Below are positions 47,210 through 58,655 of a DNA stretch of 64,000 nucleotides, in pieces. The notes under the pieces are model-generated. The model did not search any database. It saw only the letters and a list, made by a program, of their open reading frames with translations, and was not told the DNA's origin. A program made the position numbers and the translations under genes. The stretch is from Thermomonas sp. (GTDB lineage: Bacteria; Pseudomonadota; Gammaproteobacteria; Xanthomonadales; Xanthomonadaceae): positions 1 to 64,000 of the forward strand of contig JADKKV010000003.1 of NCBI GenBank assembly GCA_016720345.1, written 5' to 3'. The stretch's first letter is position 1. Each line of letters starts with the position of its first letter.

Positions 47210-49203
47210 ATGAGCTACTTCGTCACCGGCGGTACCGGGTTCCTGGGCCGCTTCCTGATCGGCAACCTGCTCAAGCGCAAGGGCAGCATCCACGTGCTGG
47301 TGCGCAAGGAGTCGATGAAGAAGTTCGACGCGCTGGCGAAGAAGCAGGGCTGGGACCGAAGCGGGTGGTCGCGGTGCCCGGCGACATGACCGCGCCGAAG
47401 TGCGGGTTGTCGGCGGCGCAGGTGCGCACGCTGGGGGCGAAGAAGATCCAGCATTTCTTCCACCTGGCGGCGATCTATGACCTCACCGCCAGCGCCGAGG
47501 AGCAGCGCGCGGCCAACATCGACGGCACCCAGCACGCGCTGGACCTGGCCGCCGCGCTGAAGGTCGGCTGCTTCCACCACACCAGTTCGATCGCCGCCGC
47601 CGGCCTGTACCCGGGGGTGTTCCGCGAGGACATGTTCGACGAGGCCGAGGGCCTGGACGATCCCTACCTGCGCACCAAGCACGACTCCGAGGGCCTGGTC
47701 CGCAACGAGACCCGCATCAAGTGGCGGATCTACCGGCCGGGGATGGTGGTGGGCCATTCGAAGACCGGCGAGATGGACAAGATCGACGGTCCCTACTACT
47801 TCTTCACCTTCCTCAAGAAGCTGCGCGAGATGCTGCCGCCGTGGATGCCGACGCTGGGCATCGAGGGCGGGCGGATCAACGTGGTGCCGGTCGATTTCGT
47901 GGTCGATGCGATGGACCACATCGCGCACAAGCCGCGGCTGGACGGGCATTGCTTCCACCTGACCGACCCCGGAGCCGATGCCGGGTCGGCGAGGTCCTCA
48001 ACACCTTCGCCCGCGCCGGCCATGCGCCGGAAATGACGATGCGCATCGATGCGCGGATGTTCGCGTTCGTGCCGGGCGGGGTGCGGATGGCGGTGGGCAA
48101 CCTGCCGCCGGTCAAGCGCTTCATCGGCATGATGTTGCGCGACCTCAAGATCCCGAAGGAAGTGCTGAAGTTCATCACCCACCCGACCCGCTTCGACAAC
48201 CGCGAGACCGAGCGCGCGCTGAAGGGCAGCGGGATCAAGTGCCGGCGCTGGATACCTACGCCTGGCGGCTGTGGGACTACTGGGAGCGCCACCTCGACCC
48301 GGATCTGCACATCGACCGCTCGCTCAAGGGCACGGTGGCCGGCAAAGTGGTGCTGATCACCGGCGGCTCCTCCGGCATTGGCACCGCCACCGCGCAGAAG
48401 GTGGCGGCGGCGGGTGCGGTCACGGTGATCGTGGCGCGCGGCGAGGAGGAGCTGTTCAAGGTGCGCGACGAGATGCAGGCGGCCGGCGGCAGGTGTTCGC
48501 CTACACCGCGGACCTCACCGACATGGCCAGCTGCGATGCGCTGGTCAGGCAGGTGCTGGACGCGCACGGCCACGTCGACGTGCTGGTCAACAACGCCGGG
48601 CGTTCGATCCGGCGTTCGATCGAGGCCAGCTACGACCGCTTCCACGACTACCAGCGGACGATGCAGCTGAACTACTTCGGCAGCATCCGCCTGATCATGG
48701 GCTTCATGCCGACCATGACCCAGCGCCGCAAGCGGGCCACATCATCAACATCAGCTCGATCGGGTGCTGGCGAACTCGCCGCGCTTCTCCGCCTACGTCG
48801 CCAGCAAGGCCGCGCTGGACGCGTTCAGCCGCTGCGCGCAGGGCGAGCTGTCGGGCAGGGCATCAGCTTCACCACCATCAACATGCCGCTGGTGAAGACG
48901 CCGATGATCGCGCCGACCAAGATGTACGACAGCGTGCCGACGCTGACGCCGGACGAGGCGGCCGACCTGGTGGTCAAGGGCATCATCGAGAAGCCGAGCC
49001 GGATCGCCACCCGGCTGGGCATCTTCCAGCGCGCTGATCAACGCGCTGGCACCGAAGGCCTACGAGGTGGTGATGAACACCGCGTTCGAGCTGTTCCCGG
49101 ATTCCGCCGCGGCCAGGGGCGACAAGGCCGCGCTCAGGGCGAGGCGCAGCCCAGCAACGAGCAGATCGCGTTCGCCTCGCTGATGCGCGGGGTGCATTGG
49201 TAG
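47210..49203 (+). CDS. Two-domain SDR, probable alcohol-forming fatty acyl-CoA reductase, several frameshifts
   Basis: ATG 47210 follows GGAGG. N-terminal domain: SYFVTGGTGFLGRFLIGNLL, FFHLAAIYDLTASAEEQRAA, YLRTKHDSEGLVRNE and YRPGMVVGHSKTGEMDKIDG, as in thioester reductases. C-terminal SDR domain: GKVVLITGGSSGIGTATAQK, DVLVNNAGRSIRRSIEASYD and SAYVASKAALDAFSRCAQGE (catalytic Tyr/Lys). Total about 664 residues, like the Marinobacter Maqu_2507-type enzyme that reduces acyl-CoA to fatty alcohol for wax esters. Breaks near 47355, 47985, 48245, 48495, 48740, 48855 and 49035. Confidence 0.75.
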
Positions 49204-49217
49204 CCGATCGGGGACGC

Positions 49218-49327
49218 GTGATCGCGGCCATGGACCGCTCCTACGAGGTCCGATGCATCCGTAGGAGCGCGCCATGCGCGCGATGGAATGCGCGGGTGGT
49301 GTGATCGCGGCCATGGGCCGCTCCTAC
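49218..49327. repeat. REP-like repeats: one single unit and one inverted doublet
   Basis: A single arm (GTGATCGCGGCCATGGACCG plus CTCCTAC) at 49218-49244 and a full inverted doublet at 49261-49327 starting GTAGGAGCGCGCCATGCGCG and ending GGGCCGCTCCTAC. This is the clearest copy of the family in the window. Confidence 0.82.
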
Positions 49328-49354
49328 AGGGGATCCGACGTTTTTCGCGCGTCG

Positions 49355-50312
49355 CTAGTACGCCTGGCACTGCCTGAAGCGCACCGACTTCTGGCTGCCG
49401 GCGGGCGGTTGCAGTTGCACGCGCGAGGCAGCCAGTTCCGGGTAGCGCTCCAGCAGCGGGCACAGCGAGGCGCTGGGGTCGGCCTCGTCGGTAGCGAGGT
49501 AGACCAGCAGCGTCGACTGGGTGGACCAGAACGCGCGGTCGACGCCGGCGAGGGTGGAAATCGCGTTGGCGGTCTCGGTGCGGCGGCGTTCCAGCACCAC
49601 CGGGTCGGTGGGAATCAGGCCGTTGCCGGGTTTGGCCGGGGCCACCGCCGCAGGCGCGGGCCGGGCCGCGGCGGCCGGCGCTGCAGCGACGGCAGGTTTG
49701 GCGACGACGATTTCGGGCGGCGCGGTCTGCAGGCCCTGCGCCAGCATCCACGCGACCGCCGCGGTCACCGCCGCGCCCGCCCGATCGCGGTGTTGCGGTT
49801 CGCGCCCTGTGGCGCCGCGTCCGCGGAGAAGTCGTGGTCGATGAAGGGCTTGACCTCGGGCCACAGGGCGGCGCCGTCGACCAGTTCCACGCGCTGCTGG
49901 CCGGCGACGCGGCGGGCTTCGTCGTCGAAGCGCCCGGGGGTGACCACGATCGCGGCGTGCGCGCCGCGCAGTTCCGCGGCCTTGCCGAGGCCGAGGATCG
50001 GCGGGGCGCCCACGATCAGCGCGTTTCCGTACTTGCACGACAGCAGGATGCGTTCGTTGCCGCGCTGCAGCAGCAGGTCGCCACCGTCGCTGGGCAGGCC
50101 ATCGGCGGGCCGTCGTCGTCGCGCACCAGGCTATAGCCGCGCTGCTCCATGGCCTGCAGCACCAGCTTGGTGAAATCGCGCCAGCGCACGCTGGCAAGGT
50201 GGGCGAGGCCCTGCTTGAGATCTCCGACTCCGCGGTCAGGTTGCGCAGGAGCGCGGTGCCGGCAATGCCTGCAACGGCGAACACGACGAGTGCGACCAGG
50301 GAGTGGAAACAT
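49355..50312 (-). CDS. Membrane-anchored Mrr-like restriction-endonuclease-fold protein, frameshifted
   Basis: ATG 50312, a shift, then a transmembrane helix SLVALVVFAVAGIAGTALLR. The domain VRWRDFTKLVLQAMEQRGYS, LVRDD followed by LLLQRGNERILLSCKYG-like sequence in the next frame, and ELRGAHAAIVVTPGRFDDEA with ARRVAGQQRVELVDG match the PD-(D/E)xK Mrr_cat fold. After it come a second hydrophobic segment, an Ala/Pro linker, and a C-terminal region ending VRFRQCQAY. About 318 residues. Nuclease activity is not certain. Confidence 0.6.
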
Positions 50313-50471
50313 GCTGCCGTCCAGTGGCTGATCCGGGAGCAGGGACTATAGACCCGAACGCGGGGTGGCGATCAAGCCAGCCGTGTTCGCGGCGGTCAAT
50401 GCCCGCCAGTCCGTATTCGCAGGGGGAGGGGAGCGAGCGAAGCGGCGGACTCGCGGGGCTGGACGAAAACC

Positions 50472-51042
50472 TCAGTCCGCGCTGGCGGCGGGCGTGGCCG
50501 CCTTCTGGCGGACGCGCGCTTCGCCGGGGCCTTGGGCGGCGGCTTGGCGGACTTCTGGCAGGGGCCTTGGCGGCGGTCTTGCGCGGCGCCTTGGCGGCCT
50601 GCTTCGGGGCACCGCCGTTGGCCTTGCGCAGTTCCTCGGTGAGGCGCTCGACCCGGTGGGTCAGCGCGTTGAGGTCGTCGCGGCCCGGCACGCCGAGCTT
50701 GACCAGCGCGCGCTGCACGCGGTCCTCGAACACCTTTTCCAGCTTGTCCCAGGTATCGGCGGCGCGTTCGCGGGCCTGGCCGACGCTGCCTTCGACCGCA
50801 TCGCGCACCATGTCCGCGCGGGCACCGGTGAACTTGCGCGCGGTCTGCTCCAGCGACAGGCCGTCGCGGACCGGGCTCTCGAACAGCTTGCCGCCTTCCG
50901 CCTGCGCGCGGTTGAACGCGCCCATCCCGGCCAGCCAGATCTGCTGCGCGGATTCGGTGATCGACTTGCCCAGGCGCTCGGCCTGCGCCTTTGCTCGCGC
51001 TTGCGGCGGGGTCTTGCGTGCAGACTTCTTCAGCTTGGCCAT
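50472..51042 (-). CDS. Phasin (polyhydroxyalkanoate granule-associated protein), frameshifts near the C-terminus
   Basis: ATG 51042. Helical phasin core: AERLGKSITESAQQIWLAGM, GAFNRAQAEGGKLFESPVRD, VFEDRVQRALVKLGVPGRDD and LNALTHRVERLTEELRKANG; then a Lys/Ala/Pro tail. Repairing indels near 50565 and 50520 gives an end QKAATPAASAD at 50472. About 190 residues. The AGMGAFNRAQ and VPGRDDLNAL stretches are typical of PF05597 phasins. Confidence 0.8.
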
Positions 51043-51107
51043 GGGTCCTCCAGCGGACGCGACGGGAATGGATCGACGCGCAGGATCGCGCCGATGTTCA
51101 GGAGCAT

Positions 51108-52363
51108 TCACACCATGCGCCGCGACGATCCGCCACCGCGCGGGCCTGCCGGCTTGCGGCGCAGGCCGTGTTCGGTGTCGTCCAGCGCGCGGCCGAGGAT
51201 CGCGGTGGTCTCCGGTGCTGCGCGGGACCTGCGGCAGGTGGGCGATGATCGAACGCGGGCGGTCGGCGATCGCCCGTGCCGCCGGCTGATGCCGTGCCGC
51301 GCGCACCGGCTCCAGCACGTCGCGGCGGTTGCGCAGGTCGGCCAGGTGTTGCGGTAGGCGATCTGCGAGATGCGGCGGCGCGCGGAGAAGCTGAAGACGT
51401 TGGTGTAGAACAGCTCGCGGTCGGCGGCGTTGGGTCCGGAACACCAGCTGGTCGATGTCCGGGTATTGCTGCGCGTAGCGCGCCAGGCCCACCTGCATGC
51501 GCGACTGCAGCATCGTGCGCAGGGTCTGCGAGCACCCGCCCTCGGCGATCCGGCGGTCGCTGAAGCGATGGCTCTGCGCTTCGCCGTCGCTGCCGGGATT
51601 GAACGGCACCAGCGGGTTGATGCCGAGCATCAGGTCGACGTCGCGGTCGAGCACCACCGAGGCGTGCATCGTGCGCCGCAGCGCGCCGTCGACGATGTGG
51701 CGGCCGCGCAGCTCCACCGGCGGGTACAGGCCGGGCAGGGCGGCACTGGCCTGCACCGCCTGCGAGATCGGGATGTCATCCCAGCCGCGGTCGCCGAAGC
51801 GCACCGCCTCGCCGCTGTCGAGGTCGACCCCGATCACGAACAGCGGGCGCCCACGGTGCGGAAATCGTTGCTGCGGCCGCGGCGGGTGAAACGTCGCGCA
51901 GGAAGCGCTCGACCTCGGCGTTGTCGAACAGGCCGGTCGGCACCAGCCCGCCGATGCGGGTGACCGAGGTCCGACCAGCGCGAATCGCCGCCACCGGACC
52001 ACAGGTCGCGGGTGAGCGGCCCCAGCCGCGGGATCGACACCGCGCGCCGCATGTATTCCAGCAACGCCGGGCGCAGGAAGGCATCCGGGCGGAACACCAC
52101 GTCCCGGCTGTCGCCGCTGATGAAGATGCGGCACAGCTCGGCGGTGTCCATGCGGTTGGCAAGGCCGGCGGCGAAGAACGCGCCGAGCTGACCCCACGTA
52201 GCAGTCCAGCCGGGTCAGGTCGAGGCCGTCGCAGAGCTTCGTCCAGCGCGCGCAGCGCACCGTCGTACATCGCGCCGGTCGGCCCGCCGCGCCGGCGATC
52301 GCCGGCCGATGCGGGGGCGGTTCCGGTGGTGCGGCGGTGCTGGGCGGCGTGCAGTGACAGCAT
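51108..52363 (-). CDS. Patatin-like phospholipase, frameshifted
   Basis: ATG 52363. The oxyanion loop is recovered as AGGGPTGAMYDGALRAL, and the nucleophile region as DCYVGVSSGAFFAAGLANRM (G-x-S-x-G) after indels near 52310 and 52200. Later parts: FISGDSRDVVFRPDAFLRPA, LFVIGVDLDSGEAVRFGDRG, SQAVQASAALPGLYPPVELR and the Asp-Gly of the dyad in HIVDGALRRTMHASV. The C-terminal third shifts frame again and ends near 51108. About 418 residues. Likely lipid acyl hydrolase. Confidence 0.75.
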
Positions 52364-52445
52364 TCAGGGGCTTCGCGCGGGCGCGCCCGGAGTGTAACCG
52401 GGGTGGAGTATTGCTTCGGTTCGCCGGCCTGCCGACACTTCGCGC

Positions 52446-53170
52446 ATGTCCAGCGTCCGCCCGCCGTCGGCTTCCGAAACCAGCGCCCGCCTCGCGCGCC
52501 GGCTGGCGTGGCACCCGGGCGCTGTACGACCCGGCGCGCGAACCGCGCAACGGCCTGCGTTGGCTCAAGCCGCTGCAGGCGTGGCAGGCGCAGCGCCTGC
52601 AACGCAGCTTCGCCGGCTTCCTGGCGGACCCGGCGCGACGCCCGGCCGCGCAGTTCTTCCTCACCGACCTGTACGGCGAGCATGACTTCAGCCAGCGCGA
52701 TGCCGACATCGCGCGGTCATCCCGATGATGCAGAAAACTGCTGCCCGGGGCGCTGCTGAAGACGGTGGCCGACGGCATCGAGCTGGGCGCACTGACCCAC
52801 GCGCTCGACCTGCGCATGGCCGCGGTGCTGGAGCCGATCGGCGGGCGCCGCCGCAGCCTCGATACCGACCTGTGCGCGCCTACCGCGAGGTCGGGCTGCC
52901 GCGCTGCGCGCGCGCCAGATCGCGCTGATCGAGGACGTCGGCCACGGACTGTGGTCGGCGCTGCGGATGCACGGCGTCGGTACCCTGCTGAAGATCTCGC
53001 GGATGCCGGCGCGGGCGATGGGATTCGGCGAGTTGCAGGGCTTCCTCGAGCGCGGCTTCGAGGCCTTCGGCCAACTCGGCGATGCCGCGCCGTTCCTCAC
53101 CGACATCCGCGCCAGCGAGACCCGCGCGATGCAGCGCCTGCTGGCCGGCGACGCGGATCCGTTCGGATAG
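52446..53170 (+). CDS. Conserved hypothetical protein with FFLTDLYGEHDF motif, frameshifted
   Basis: About 240 residues: ALYDPAREPRNGLRWLKPLQ, QAQRLQRSFAGFLADPARRP, AAQFFLTDLYGEHDFSQRDA, LPGALLKTVADGIELGALTH, IALIEDVGHGLWSALRMHGV and FLERGFEAFGQLGDAAPFLT. All-helical, cytoplasmic, no catalytic motif that I recognise. It is found in many proteobacteria as an uncharacterised protein. Breaks near 52500, 52720 and 52890-52915. Confidence 0.6.
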
Positions 53171-53182
53171 GTGTTCGCGCCC

Positions 53183-53250
53183 GTAGGAGCGGCCCATGGC
53201 CGCGATCACGCGCTGGGTGACGTCGGATCGCGCGCATGGCGCGCTCCTGC
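53183..53250. repeat. REP-like inverted doublet
   Basis: GTAGGAGCGGCCCATGGCCG at the left and GATCGCGCGCATGGCGCGCT + CCTGC at the right, with about 15 bases between the arms. It lies between two convergent genes. Confidence 0.78.
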
Positions 53251-53262
53251 GCCAGCTTGCTG

Positions 53263-54049
53263 CTAACGCGCGCCGAACAGCAGCAGCGCCGACAGCGCGG
53301 CCGCCAGCAGGATCGCCGCGACCAGCAGCCACGGCATCCGTTGCAGCCACGAGCGCCGTGGCGGTTCGGGGCTGCATCCGGGTCGCCAGCGGCGCGCGGG
53401 CGTCCGGCCGCCAACGCCGCGGTCGCCGGCGGCGGGCCTTCCAGCACGAACCGGTGCTGCACGTCGAATGCGATCTGGTCGCCTGCGCGCAGCACCGCCG
53501 GCGCACCCGCTGGCCGTTGACCAGCACGTCGGCACCGGCTTCGCGCAGGACTGCCTGGCCGTTCACCGCATCCAGCAGGGCGTGGCGTTCGGCGATGCCC
53601 GGGCCTTCGATGCGGATGTCGGCGTCGGCCGCGCGGCCGATCCGGCGCGGCGTCTCCAGGCTGATGCTGCGTCCGTGGTGGGCGCCGCCGACACCGCGCA
53701 GGACCAGCCGCAGGTTGCCGATCGGGTCGCGCTGGGCCGCCGGCGGCGGCAGCGCGCGCCCGTCGTTGGCGGCGGTGAGCGGCAATTCGTTGCCGTCGAC
53801 ATGGATGCTGTCGCCGGCGCGCAGCATCGCCACGTGCTGCACCGGGCGGCCGTTGACGTGGACCCCGCGCAGGTCGTCCGCGACCGTCAGCCAGATCCCG
53901 CGACGGTCGTTGCACAGCTGCAGCAGCCACGGCTGCTCGGCGTCGACCGGGCCCAGCCCGGTCGGCAGCCGGTCAAGCGCATGCACGCCGGAGCCGAGCA
54001 CCAGGTCGGGTTGGTCGCCATCGCCGAATCGAAGACGCAATTCATTCAT
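53263..54049 (-). CDS. Double FHA-domain protein with C-terminal membrane anchor, frameshifts
   Basis: ATG 54049 (NELRLRFGDGDQPDLVLGSG). Two FHA-like domains: the second has RRIGRAADADIRIEGPGIAE + RHALLD, the R...S/A...xRHA phosphothreonine-binding pattern, and NGQAVLREAGADVLVNGQRV. Indels near 53505 and 53370. The C-terminal helix PWLLVAAILLAAALSALLLF is a membrane anchor. About 262 residues. Presumably docks a phosphorylated partner at the inner membrane; no kinase gene is visible nearby. Confidence 0.75.
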
Positions 54050-54144
54050 CGGCGCGAATCTAACATGCGTGCGGGCCCGGCCCGGCTGGTTGTGCGCCGG
54101 ATCGCCGGGCACAATGCGCCATTGCCCGCTGGAAGCCGGTTGCC

Positions 54145-54413
54145 ATGTCCAAGATCGATATCCGCCATCCCCACTCCTGCCCAGGCCAAGGCGCGCAAGG
54201 CATCGAGGAAGTGGCGAAGAAGCTCGCCGAGAAGTTCGACATGGATTACGGCTGGGAAGGCGACACCTCAACTTCTCGCGCTCCGGGGTGGACGGCCACA
54301 TCATGCTGGAGCCGAACGACCTGCACGTGCACGCCAAGCTCGGTTTCCTGACCGCGATGTTCAAGGAGCCGATCGAGGGCGAGATCAAGCGCGTGCTGAA
54401 AGAGAAGTTCTAG
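54145..54413 (+). CDS. Polyhydroxyalkanoic acid system family protein (PHA_gran_rgn), one frameshift
   Basis: About 90 residues: SKIDIRHPHSCPGQGAQGIE, EVAKKLAEKFDMDYGWEGDT, an indel near 54270, then LNFSRSGVDGHIMLEPNDLH, VHAKLGFLTAMFKEPIEGEI. This matches the small PF09650 family found with polyhydroxyalkanoate genes. With the phasins nearby it suggests that the host stores polyhydroxyalkanoates. Its stop overlaps the presumed stop of the gene on the other strand. Confidence 0.75.
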
Positions 54414-55001
54414 GTTTCCAGCGCTTCCAGGTCCGCCAGCCCAGCAACAGCGCGACGATCACCGCATACAGCGCCGGTTCGCGCAGGTCGGATTTCACCA
54501 GCCACCAGAAGTGCAGCACCGCCAGCACCGCGACCGGGTATACCAGCATGTGCAGCCGCCCAGTTGCGGCCGAGCCGCCTGATCCAGCTGCTGGTGGAGT
54601 GACCGCCAGCGGCACCAGCAACAGCCACGCGGTGAACCCGACCGTGATGTACGGCCGCTTGGCGATGTCCTCGAACACCGCGTCCAGTACCCGCGCAGGT
54701 CGAAGTCCCAGGTAGGCCGCGAAATGCAGGGTCGCGTACGCGAACGCGTACAGCCCGAGCATCCGCCGGAACCGCACCAGCACGTTCCAGCCGGTGAGCT
54801 GCCGCAGCGGGGTGATCGCCAGCGTGACCGCCAGGAAGCGCAGCGCCCACAGGCCCAGCCGATGTTCGATCTCGGCCACCGGGTCCGCACCGAGCGCGTT
54901 GCCGCCGGTCTTCGCCACGCTCCACGCCTGCCACAGCAGGATCGCCAGCGGCGTCAGCGCGGCAAGGTGGAGCCGCTCTTCGGGAGGATCAGTGAGCGCA
55001 T
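54410..55001 (-). CDS. msrQ: MsrQ, heme-binding membrane subunit of periplasmic methionine sulfoxide reductase, frameshifts
   Basis: About 197 residues, six helices. Frame from ATG 55001 shifts near 54975, then LAALTPLAILLWQAWSVAKT, GLWALRFLAVTLAITPLRQL, ATLHFAAYLGL, DIAKRPYITVGFTAWLLLVP, GRLHMLVYPVAVLAVLHFWW and LVKSDLREPALYAV. The conserved His in ATLHF, RLHML and VLHFWW are the heme ligands of the family. It passes electrons from the quinone or flavin pool to MsrP, encoded just upstream. Indels near 54690, 54590 and 54430. Confidence 0.85.
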
Positions 55002-55204
55002 GTGGGGCCGGTGCGCCTTTGGGCGACCTTCGGCGACATGGATGTCGCCGAGAAGCTCGCATGGGTGAGGCAAGCGCTTGCGAAGCGCAGCTTCGCGCGC
55101 AGCCGAACGCCCGCGATCTGTGGTCGCGGGCCGGGCCTTGCGGAGCGGGTATTCACGGCGTGTCGCGCAAAGGCGCACCGGCCGCGCAGGCGCGAAGCGA
55201 GGAA

Positions 55205-56171
<967 letters not shown>

Positions 56172-56348
56172 GGGGATGGCTCCGTGGCGGGTGGCGGCAT
56201 TGGCCGATACGCAGGTGCGCGTTTGGCGGATGCGCCATTGCGTAGTACGCCCCGGCGGGGGGAAAGGTTACGTGCGCAACCGCCGCCACGCGCGTGCTGC
56301 ACTGCGGCATACTGCGGCGACCCAACCCCTTGTCGTGGAAGCCCTCCG

Positions 56349-57432
56349 ATGTCGCGTGCCTTCAACTTCAGTGCCGGTCCCGCCACTCCTGCCGGGCCCG
56401 TACTGCGCCAGGCGCGGGCGGAGATGCTGGAATTCGGCAACGCCGGCGCGTCGATCGTCGAGCTCAGCCACCGCGGCCCCGGAGTTCACCGCGGTGGCGC
56501 AGCGCACCGAGGCCGACCTGCGCACCCCTGCTGTCGATCCCGGACGACTACGCGGTGCTGTTCACCTCCGGCGGCGCCACCACCCAGGCGCTGCTGCCGC
56601 TGAACTTCGCCGCCGCCGGGCAGCCGGTGGACTACGTGGTGACCGGCCATTGGGGCAAGACCGCGCTCAAAGCAGGCCAAGCCGTATGCCGCCGCCAACG
56701 TCGCCGCCAGCAGCGAGGCCGATGGCTTCGCTCGATCCCCGCGCGCGCGTCCTGGAACCTGTCGCCGGACGCGGCGTACGTGCACATCACCGCCAACGAG
56801 ACCATCCACGGGGTCGAGTTCCGCGAGCTTCCGGACACCGGCAGCGTGCCGTTGATCGCCGACTTCAGCTCCTCGATCGCGTCCGAGCCGCTGGACATCC
56901 GCAGGTTCGGGGCGATCTACGCGGGAGCGCAGAAGAACCTGGGCCCGGTCGGGATCGGCGTGCTGATCGTGGACCGCCAATTGCTGGAACGCGCCGGCCA
57001 GCCGCGCGCCGACATCTTCGACTTCCGCAGCCAGCTGAAGGCGGAGTCGATGTCAACACCCCGCCGAGCTGGAACTGGTACATGCTCGGCCTGACCGTGA
57101 AGTGGATGCTCGACGAGGGTGGCGTGGCCGAATTCGTTAACCGCAACGCGCGCGCAAGGCGGCGGTGCTGTACGACGTGATCGACCGCTCCGGCGGCTTC
57201 TATCGCAACGAGGTCGAGCCGCCGAGCGTTCGCGCATGAACGTGCCGTTCTTCCTGTTCGACGAGGTTCCTGGACAAGCCCTTCCTCAAGGAAGCCGCGG
57301 ATGCCGGGCTGATCTCGCTGAAGGGCCACCGCGCCCTCGGCGGCATGCGCGCCTCGATCTACAACGCGATGCCGGAGCAGGGCGCAGGCGCTAGCCGATT
57401 TCATGCGCGATTTCGAGGCCAGGAACGGTTGA
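56349..57432 (+). CDS. serC: Phosphoserine aminotransferase, many frameshifts
   Basis: PLP enzyme of serine and pyridoxal phosphate synthesis. ATG 56349: [99 protein letters not shown], and [20 protein letters not shown] with the PLP lysine; end [14 protein letters not shown]. 361 residues when repaired, the usual length. At least eight single-base breaks (for example near 56475, 56530, 56690, 57050, 57155 and 57270), a measure of how error-rich this sequence is. Followed by pheA and aroA. Confidence 0.92.
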
Positions 57433-57439
57433 TGACCCT

Positions 57440-57465
57440 GTAGGAGCGGACCCTGTCGGTGGCCG
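57440..57465 (+). repeat. Diverged REP-like unit
   Basis: GTAGGAGCGGACCCTGTCGG and following bases share the GTAGGAGCGG head of the repeat family, in the gap between serC and pheA. The inner palindrome is diverged. Confidence 0.45.
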
Positions 57466-57532
57466 TAGCCTGGCGAACAGGCGGTCGCGGACGGGGTGGG
57501 CTCCCTGCAAACACATGCCAGGGAACGAAGCG

Positions 57533-58655
57533 ATGGCCGCAAAGAAGCAGGAAGCGAAGCCCGGCAAGGCCGCGAAGGTCGGCACCCGCCGACCCGGCCG
57601 ACGATGCGGCGCAGATCGACGGCCCGGACCGCCGCATCCAGGAACTGATCGCCGAGCGCGCGCAATGGCGCACCAGGTCGGCAAGGCCAAGGGCAGCTTG
57701 CCGCGGCGGTGGACTACTACCGCCCGGAGCGCGAAGCACAGGTGCTGCGGCGGGTGGTGGACCGCAATGACGGTCCGCTGTCCGACGAGGAACTGGTGCG
57801 CCTGTTCCGCGAGATCATGTCGGCCTGCCTGGCCCAGCAGGAGCCGCTGAAGATCGGCTACCTCGGCCCGGAAGGCACCTTCAGCCAGCAGGCGGTGCAC
57901 AAGCATTTCGGCCATTCCGCCACGGCCTGCCGATGGCCAGCATCGAGGAGGTGTTCGGAAGTTTCCGCGGGCAGCGCCGACTTCGGCGTGGTGCCGGTGG
58001 AACTTTCCGGGCAGGGCACCATCCAGGTGACCCTGGACATGTTCCTGACCTCGCCGCTGCGGATCTTGGCGAAGTCGAGCTGCGGGTGCACCAGTTCCTG
58101 TTGTCGCGCAGCCGCTGGATCGAGGACGTCGAACGGATCTTCGCGCATCCGCAGGCGTTCGCGCAGTGCTCGGGCTGGCTGCGCCAGCATTCGCCGCGGG
58201 TCGAGAAGATCCCGACCTCGAGCAATGCCGAAGGCGCGCCCGCGCGCGCAGCGCGGATGATTCGGCGGCGATCGCCGGCGAGTCGGCCGGGCAGGTCTAC
58301 GCACTGAAGAAGATCGCCGGCCCGATCGAGGACCGCAGCGACAACACCACCCGCTTCCTGGTCATCGGCCGCAGTGCGTTCCCCGCCGTCCGGCCACGAC
58401 CGCACTCGCTGCTGGTGTACATCCGCGACCGCCCCGGCGCGCTGTACGGCGTGCTGGAGCCGTTGGCGCGGCGCGGGATCAGCATGAGCCGGATCGAGTC
58501 GCGCCCCCGAGCACGGCCACAAGTGGCAATACGCGTTCTTCATCGACGTGGCCGGCCATTGCGAGGAATCGCCGCTGAAGGACGCGCTGGCCGAAGTCGG
58601 CGAGAAGGGCGACGAGGTGCGGGTGCTCGGCTCCTACCCGGTGGCGATCCTGTGA
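57533..58655 (+). CDS. pheA: Chorismate mutase/prephenate dehydratase, frameshifts
   Basis: Bifunctional enzyme of phenylalanine synthesis, about 373 residues. Domain order: chorismate mutase (residues ~20-100: [33 protein letters not shown]), prephenate dehydratase ([59 protein letters not shown] with the Thr-Arg-Phe motif) and a C-terminal ACT domain ([31 protein letters not shown], the phenylalanine site). Breaks near 57590, 57665, 57700, 57930, 57960, 58060, 58240 and 58505. The stop overlaps the aroA start (GTGA). Confidence 0.92.

Noticed and set aside
54999-55204. A gene in the msrQ-msrP gap
   Set aside because: Short frames in both strands lack start context and homology; treated as intergenic.
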